The notes beneath the pieces were generated by a model that did no database searches, was not told where the DNA came from, and was given only the letters and a program-made list of their open reading frames with translations. This document shows, piece by piece, positions 62,813 to 64,000 of a stretch of 64,000 nt of DNA. Numbering within the stretch: the first letter of the stretch is position 1; each line of letters starts with the position of its first letter. The translations under genes were made by a program, and so were the position numbers. Source of the DNA: Vibrio chagasii (GTDB taxonomy: Bacteria; Pseudomonadota; Gammaproteobacteria; Enterobacterales; Vibrionaceae); assembly GCF_002954585.1 (NCBI RefSeq), contig NZ_MSCI01000001.1, positions 558,001-622,000 on the forward strand, read 5' to 3'.

Positions 62813-63369
62813 CGTTGACTCCTTAAAGATTTTTCTAATTTCAATTCTAAGCGATTGCACACTTTGGCTAATCTAGCGTGTACAAACATACCCGCCAAGG
62901 CGGCAACCATACCCGCCATGGTTGGCAATGTTGCCAACGAAATGCCTGAAGCCATCAATTTAGGGTCACTGCTGCCTTGTGTCGCCATGACATCAAAGAC
63001 AGAGATCATACCGGTTACGGTACCTAACAAGCCCAACATCGGGCAGATAGCCACTAACAGCTTAATAAAATTCAAGTTTTGGTTAAGCAAGATACTGGCC
63101 TGACCTAACCAACCTTCACGAATGGCCTTGGCATGCCAAGAAGAGTGTTCTTCTCTTTCATGCCACTTTGCTATCCAAGCTTGGCGTTGCTTAGGAAAGT
63201 AGAACGCGAGATATAACACACGCTCTACCACAAGCACCCAATACACTAGGACAACAGCCGCTAGCCACCACAAGACGAAACCGCCCTGCTCCATAAAGCT
63301 TGATAAAGACAGCAGCCAGTCACTCGTTAACCAACTCGCTGGTAATAGAGAACCCGACAAAATATCCAT
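62809..63369 (-). CDS. exbB2: ExbB2 biopolymer transport protein
   Basis: The 186-residue MotA/TolQ/ExbB-family protein has three membrane helices (about 33-52, 105-130 and 145-170), with the hallmark LLVAICPMLGLLGTVTGMISVF and ISLATLPTMAGMVAALAGMF. It forms the proton channel complex with ExbD2. Start overlaps the ttpC stop by one base (TAATG). Confidence 0.92.
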   Translation of the reverse strand: MDILSGSLLPASWLTSDWLLSLSSFMEQGGFVLWWLAAVVLVYWVLVVERVLYLAFYFPKQRQAWIAKWHEREEHSSWHAKAIREGWLGQASILLNQNLNFIKLLVAICPMLGLLGTVTGMISVFDVMATQGSSDPKLMASGISLATLPTMAGMVAALAGMFVHARLAKVCNRLELKLEKSLRSQR

Positions 63370-64000
63370 TACGCAGCAGTCCCAACTGGTGACACAACAG
63401 CGCTCGATTCAGTTGTCTTTTCAGCCTGCTCAGCAACAAGACCAATACCTTGCTTCTCAAGAATATTGCGAATGTTTTCTGATTGAGTGCTAAGAATGTT
63501 GTGTGCCAGTAGAAGAGGCATTGCAGCAACAAGACCAAGCACGGTTGTTACAAGCGCCATCGAAATACCGCCCGCCATTACTTTCGGATCGCCATTACCA
63601 AACTGTGTGATAACTTGGAACGTTTCGATCATACCCGTTACTGTACCAAGTAGACCTAACATTGGTGCTAGCGCTGCCAATAGCTTAAGCATTGATAGAC
63701 CTTTCTCTAGGTGAGCCTGCTCATCAACAACCGCTTCTAATAGACGTAGCTCTAAGGCTTCAACCGTTTGGTTTTGCTCTTTGTTGTACACGGCAAGAAC
63801 ACGACCTAGAGGGTTATCACCCGCTTGCTCTGGGTTCTTAAGCTGCGCACGAATTTTCTGACGAGCAATCGATAGAGACACTCCACGCACTAAGGCGATA
63901 ATTAAGCCAATAGCCAGTAGACCAAGAATCACTTTACCAACTACACCACCCGCTTGAAGGCGATCAGTTAGGCTAGGTGTTAGCGCCAACTGCTCCAACA
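63369..64000 (-). CDS. ttpC: TtpC (ExbB-like) of the TonB2 system, 5' part outside
   Basis: About 210 C-terminal residues are present; the gene continues past the window end. The visible part has a membrane helix (VVGKVILGLLAIGLIIALV) and the ExbB-type core LKLLAALAPMLGLLGTVTGMIETFQVITQFG with VLGLVAAMPLLLAHNIL. Position before exbB2 identifies it as TtpC, which is specific to TonB2 systems of vibrios and needed for siderophore-iron uptake. A possible TTG at 63998 is internal, not the start. Confidence 0.88.
   Translation of the reverse strand, partial: LEQLALTPSLTDRLQAGGVVGKVILGLLAIGLIIALVRGVSLSIARQKIRAQLKNPEQAGDNPLGRVLAVYNKEQNQTVEALELRLLEAVVDEQAHLEKGLSMLKLLAALAPMLGLLGTVTGMIETFQVITQFGNGDPKVMAGGISMALVTTVLGLVAAMPLLLAHNILSTQSENIRNILEKQGIGLVAEQAEKTTESSAVVSPVGTAA

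Noticed and set aside
1-64000. CRISPR arrays, tRNA and rRNA genes
   Set aside because: No regularly spaced repeats, cloverleaf-type segments or rRNA signatures were noticed on either strand.

Overview
The window is from a Vibrio chromosome. The vxrABCDE two-component locus next to pntAB, a TonB2-type cluster (ttpC-exbB2-exbD2-tonB2-TPR gene) and several families typical of vibrios (DUF2861, DUF3069, DUF2986, HlyU, Solitary_AP) all point there. Gene content resembles the second chromosome of V. cholerae (pnt-vxr, nrdDG, tyrB, modABC), and a Splendidus-clade species is a reasonable guess, but both are inferences.

Region 1, bases 1 to about 5.7 kb, is the right part of an integrated phage. A dense plus-strand operon of mostly tiny, overlapping genes encodes short membrane proteins, a GNAT-like protein, a hendecad-repeat membrane-anchored coiled coil, an internally duplicated beta-rich protein, a spike-like protein with a tail-fibre-chaperone-like partner, a membrane-anchored muralytic protein and a chain of candidate lysis genes. 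A poly-Gly lipoprotein and an opposite-strand HTH regulator close it. No tail genes are seen, and the style fits tailless, internal-membrane phages (PM2/autolykivirus-like), but the capsid and ATPase genes would lie left of the window. About 1.2 kb of nearly gene-free DNA with small relics follows.

Region 2, 7-22 kb, combines envelope signalling and c-di-GMP genes: a diguanylate cyclase, the vxr operon (cell-wall-damage sensing in V. cholerae), pntAB, HlyU-family and ComFB-family proteins, a second and third diguanylate cyclase, a solitary autotransporter barrel and a DUF3069 gene.

Region 3, 22-33.6 kb, is housekeeping: cobQ-modABC, a YgiW-type OB-fold protein, an outer-membrane protein, a chemoreceptor, the ABC-F ATPase YbiT, a retropepsin-like lipoprotein and an aromatic aminotransferase.

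Region 4, 33.7-53 kb, is a patchwork with striking gene decay. A divergent AraC/MATE pair is broken on both sides, a YeeE gene and a ToxR-like wHTH gene have single-base frameshifts in A-runs, one GNAT gene has an in-frame stop, and another ORF is a GNAT-AraC chimera. Intact genes between them include nrdDG (with FNR and NrdR sites), a secreted endonuclease-type protein, a glycosyltransferase, a FabH-like enzyme, trxC and an AraC-linked acyl-CoA ligase/GMC oxidoreductase pair. A MITE-like element lies upstream of an MFS gene.

Region 5, 53-64 kb, is metal acquisition. A nine-gene minus-strand cluster (PepSY-TM, DUF2271, DUF4198, two small envelope proteins, a Zn/Mn-type ABC transporter and a histidine-free SBP-like protein) follows a Fur-box-like sequence. 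A lipoprotein gene and the TonB2 energy-transduction operon, cut by the window end, complete it.
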